64,000 bases of DNA. It comes from Chryseobacterium sp. SC28 (GTDB lineage: Bacteria; Bacteroidota; Bacteroidia; Flavobacteriales; Weeksellaceae). Position numbers and translations under genes: made by a program. How positions within the stretch are numbered: the stretch's first letter is position 1; every line of letters starts with the position of its first letter. The stretch is taken from NCBI RefSeq assembly GCF_003932955.1, contig NZ_QOVY01000007.1, forward strand, positions 1-64,000, given 5' to 3'. Below the pieces are notes generated by a model that searched no databases, was not told the origin of the DNA, and saw nothing but the letters and a program-made list of their open reading frames with translations. Of this stretch, positions 62,826-64,000 are shown piece by piece.

Positions 62826-63086
62826 ATGTTTTTCATCTTCGGAATCAAAACCAAACTCGTTGGGAAAGAAGAACGTAAAGTCGTGAAAAATGGCTTTATG
62901 GCCAATGCTATTATTTCGGTTTACAAAGATTATTTCGAATTGTTTTTCATTCCGATATTTCCATTCGGTAAAAAATACAGCATTTACATTCCGCATTCGG
63001 ATGAATATTATGAGACCGGGGTTGGCGCATCAGATATGCCGAAAGAATATCTGGAACTTTGTAAAGATGTTGGGAAAAGGTATTGA
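62826..63086 (+). CDS. Small conserved protein, zinc-ribbon-like family without the ribbon
   Basis: The product is 86 aa. The pattern FIFGIKTKLVGKEERKVVKNGFMANAIISVYKDYFELFFIPIFPFGKKYSIY resembles a group of small bacterial proteins that often carry a C-terminal zinc ribbon. Here only one Cys (in YLELCKDVG) is present, so the metal site is absent. The middle is hydrophobic and may lie on the membrane. It is the last gene of the HMG-CoA reductase cluster. Confidence 0.6.
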   Translation: MFFIFGIKTKLVGKEERKVVKNGFMANAIISVYKDYFELFFIPIFPFGKKYSIYIPHSDEYYETGVGASDMPKEYLELCKDVGKRY

Positions 63087-63151
63087 TTTGCAATTATTTT
63101 GAAAACTGATTTCAATCAGTCATTCATAGAAGCTAATTCGTCACTTTTTCA

Positions 63152-63159
63152 TAAATTTG
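63152..63159 (+). promoter_or_regulatory. Putative sucC promoter -7 element (TAAATTTG)
   Basis: A perfect TAnnTTTG match 39 bp upstream of the sucC ATG. No clear -33 at usual spacing. Confidence 0.5.
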
Positions 63160-63198
63160 TGAATCTTATAAAAATCTAAAAAATAATCAATACCTATT

Positions 63199-64000
63199 AT
63201 GAATCTTCACGAGTATCAATCAAAAGAGATTTTAGCAAAATACGGGGTCAATATCCAACGTGGTTTTGTCGCAAACAATGTGGACGAGGCCGTTGCGGCT
63301 GCCGAAAAACTAACTGCTGAAACCGGAGCACAAGGCTGGGTTGTAAAAGCGCAGATCCACGCTGGCGGACGCGGAAAAGGTGGCGGTGTCAAGTTCTCTC
63401 CCACGATGGAAAAACTTAAAGAAAACGCCGGAAACATCATCGGAATGCAGCTTATCACGCCGCAGACCTCTGCTGAAGGCAAAAAAGTAAACTCTGTTTT
63501 GATTGCAGAAGATGTGTATTATCCCGGAGAATCTGAAACCAAAGAATTCTACGTTTCTATCCTTCTCGACAGAGCTTTAGGGAAAAACACGATCGTCTAT
63601 TCTACTGAAGGCGGGATGGATATCGAGCACGTTGCAGAAGCCACGCCACACCTGATCCACAAAGAAGTGATCGATCCTGCTTACGGATTGCAAGCTTTCC
63701 AAGCGAGGAAAATTGCTTTCGGATTGGGCCTTGAAGGGAATGCTTTCAAAGAATTTACAAAATTCATCACGTCTCTTTACAACGCTTATATCGGGATCGA
63801 TGCTTCTCTTTTCGAGATCAACCCGGTTCTGAAAACTTCTGACAACAAAATCATCGCCGTAGATGCAAAAGTGACTTTGGACGACAACTCGCTTTTCCGT
63901 CACAAAGATCTTGCTGAACTAAGAGATACAAGAGAAGAAGATCCATTGGATGTAGAAGCCGGCGCAGCAGGTCTCAACTTTGTAAAATTGGATGGCAACG
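63199..64000 (+). CDS. sucC: Succinyl-CoA synthetase beta subunit, 5' part (runs off right edge)
   Basis: The first 267 codons are visible and open to the window edge. Start MNLHEYQSKEILAKYGV and the ATP-grasp segments VVKAQIHAGGRGKGGGVKFS, IYSTEGGMDIE-like VYSTEGGMDIEHVAE, and LFEINPVLKTSDNKIIAVDAKVTLDDN are diagnostic. The enzyme joins succinate and CoA with ADP or GDP phosphorylation in the citric acid cycle. The alpha subunit gene (sucD) would be expected downstream, outside the window. Confidence 0.97.
   Translation, partial: MNLHEYQSKEILAKYGVNIQRGFVANNVDEAVAAAEKLTAETGAQGWVVKAQIHAGGRGKGGGVKFSPTMEKLKENAGNIIGMQLITPQTSAEGKKVNSVLIAEDVYYPGESETKEFYVSILLDRALGKNTIVYSTEGGMDIEHVAEATPHLIHKEVIDPAYGLQAFQARKIAFGLGLEGNAFKEFTKFITSLYNAYIGIDASLFEINPVLKTSDNKIIAVDAKVTLDDNSLFRHKDLAELRDTREEDPLDVEAGAAGLNFVKLDGN

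Overview
The window comes from a Bacteroidota chromosome, most likely Flavobacteriia and close to Chryseobacterium or another Weeksellaceae. The signs are type IX secretion (T9SS) C-terminal sorting domains, the Bacteroidota -7 promoter element TAnnTTTG upstream of several genes, Bacteroidota-type conjugation genes (TraE/F/G/J/K/M/N), and housekeeping genes whose proteins read as flavobacterial. All calls come from reading the sequence. No database search was run.

Positions 1-12000 (all minus strand) are a polymorphic-toxin (RHS) locus. Reading leftward it holds a T9SS-exported beta-propeller-like protein, a 1119-aa secreted YD-repeat protein, a full-length 1216-aa RHS protein with its own variable tip, and a putative immunity gene. 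Below these lie displaced spare parts: a second tip broken by a one-base frameshift with its own putative immunity gene, then a third 5'-truncated core-plus-tip. The window edge cuts into the first codons of an IS3-type transposase.

Positions 12000-39830 (plus strand) are an integrative conjugative element (ICE) or its remnant. A non-coding segment carries a 32-bp-period degenerate repeat array, a large inverted repeat (candidate oriT) and a 21-bp direct repeat. Then come a secreted cargo protein, MobC-like and MobP-type relaxase genes, a ParA ATPase, and the conjugation cluster: TraE, TraF, TraG ATPase, four small exported proteins, TraJ, TraK, a TraL-like protein, TraM, TraN, coupling ATPase and M23 peptidase. 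It ends with a JAB-domain protein, a lipoprotein, and a 1712-aa TOPRIM/N6-methylase/SNF2-helicase protein. The TraG ATPase contains a complete DnaJ J-domain between its Walker motifs, the most unusual item in the window. No integrase is visible. The element stops beside the 3' end of a tRNA-Met(CAT) gene, so its left end may lie beyond position 1, with the RHS locus as cargo.

Positions 39857-64000 are ordinary chromosome: tRNA-Met, a TlpA-like thioredoxin protein, a frameshifted T9SS protein, clpX, a HIT protein, greA (with a terminator-like hairpin in its leader), dtd, a small thioredoxin, a cytoplasmic alpha-amylase, deoC, an Lrp/AsnC regulator, a T9SS-exported GH13 amylase, an SRPBCC protein, an M3 peptidase, a VF530 protein, an SGNH hydrolase, hutH, a DODA-type dioxygenase, YceI, the scar of a deleted toxin-antitoxin pair, class II HMG-CoA reductase, three small proteins, and the start of sucC, which runs off the right edge.
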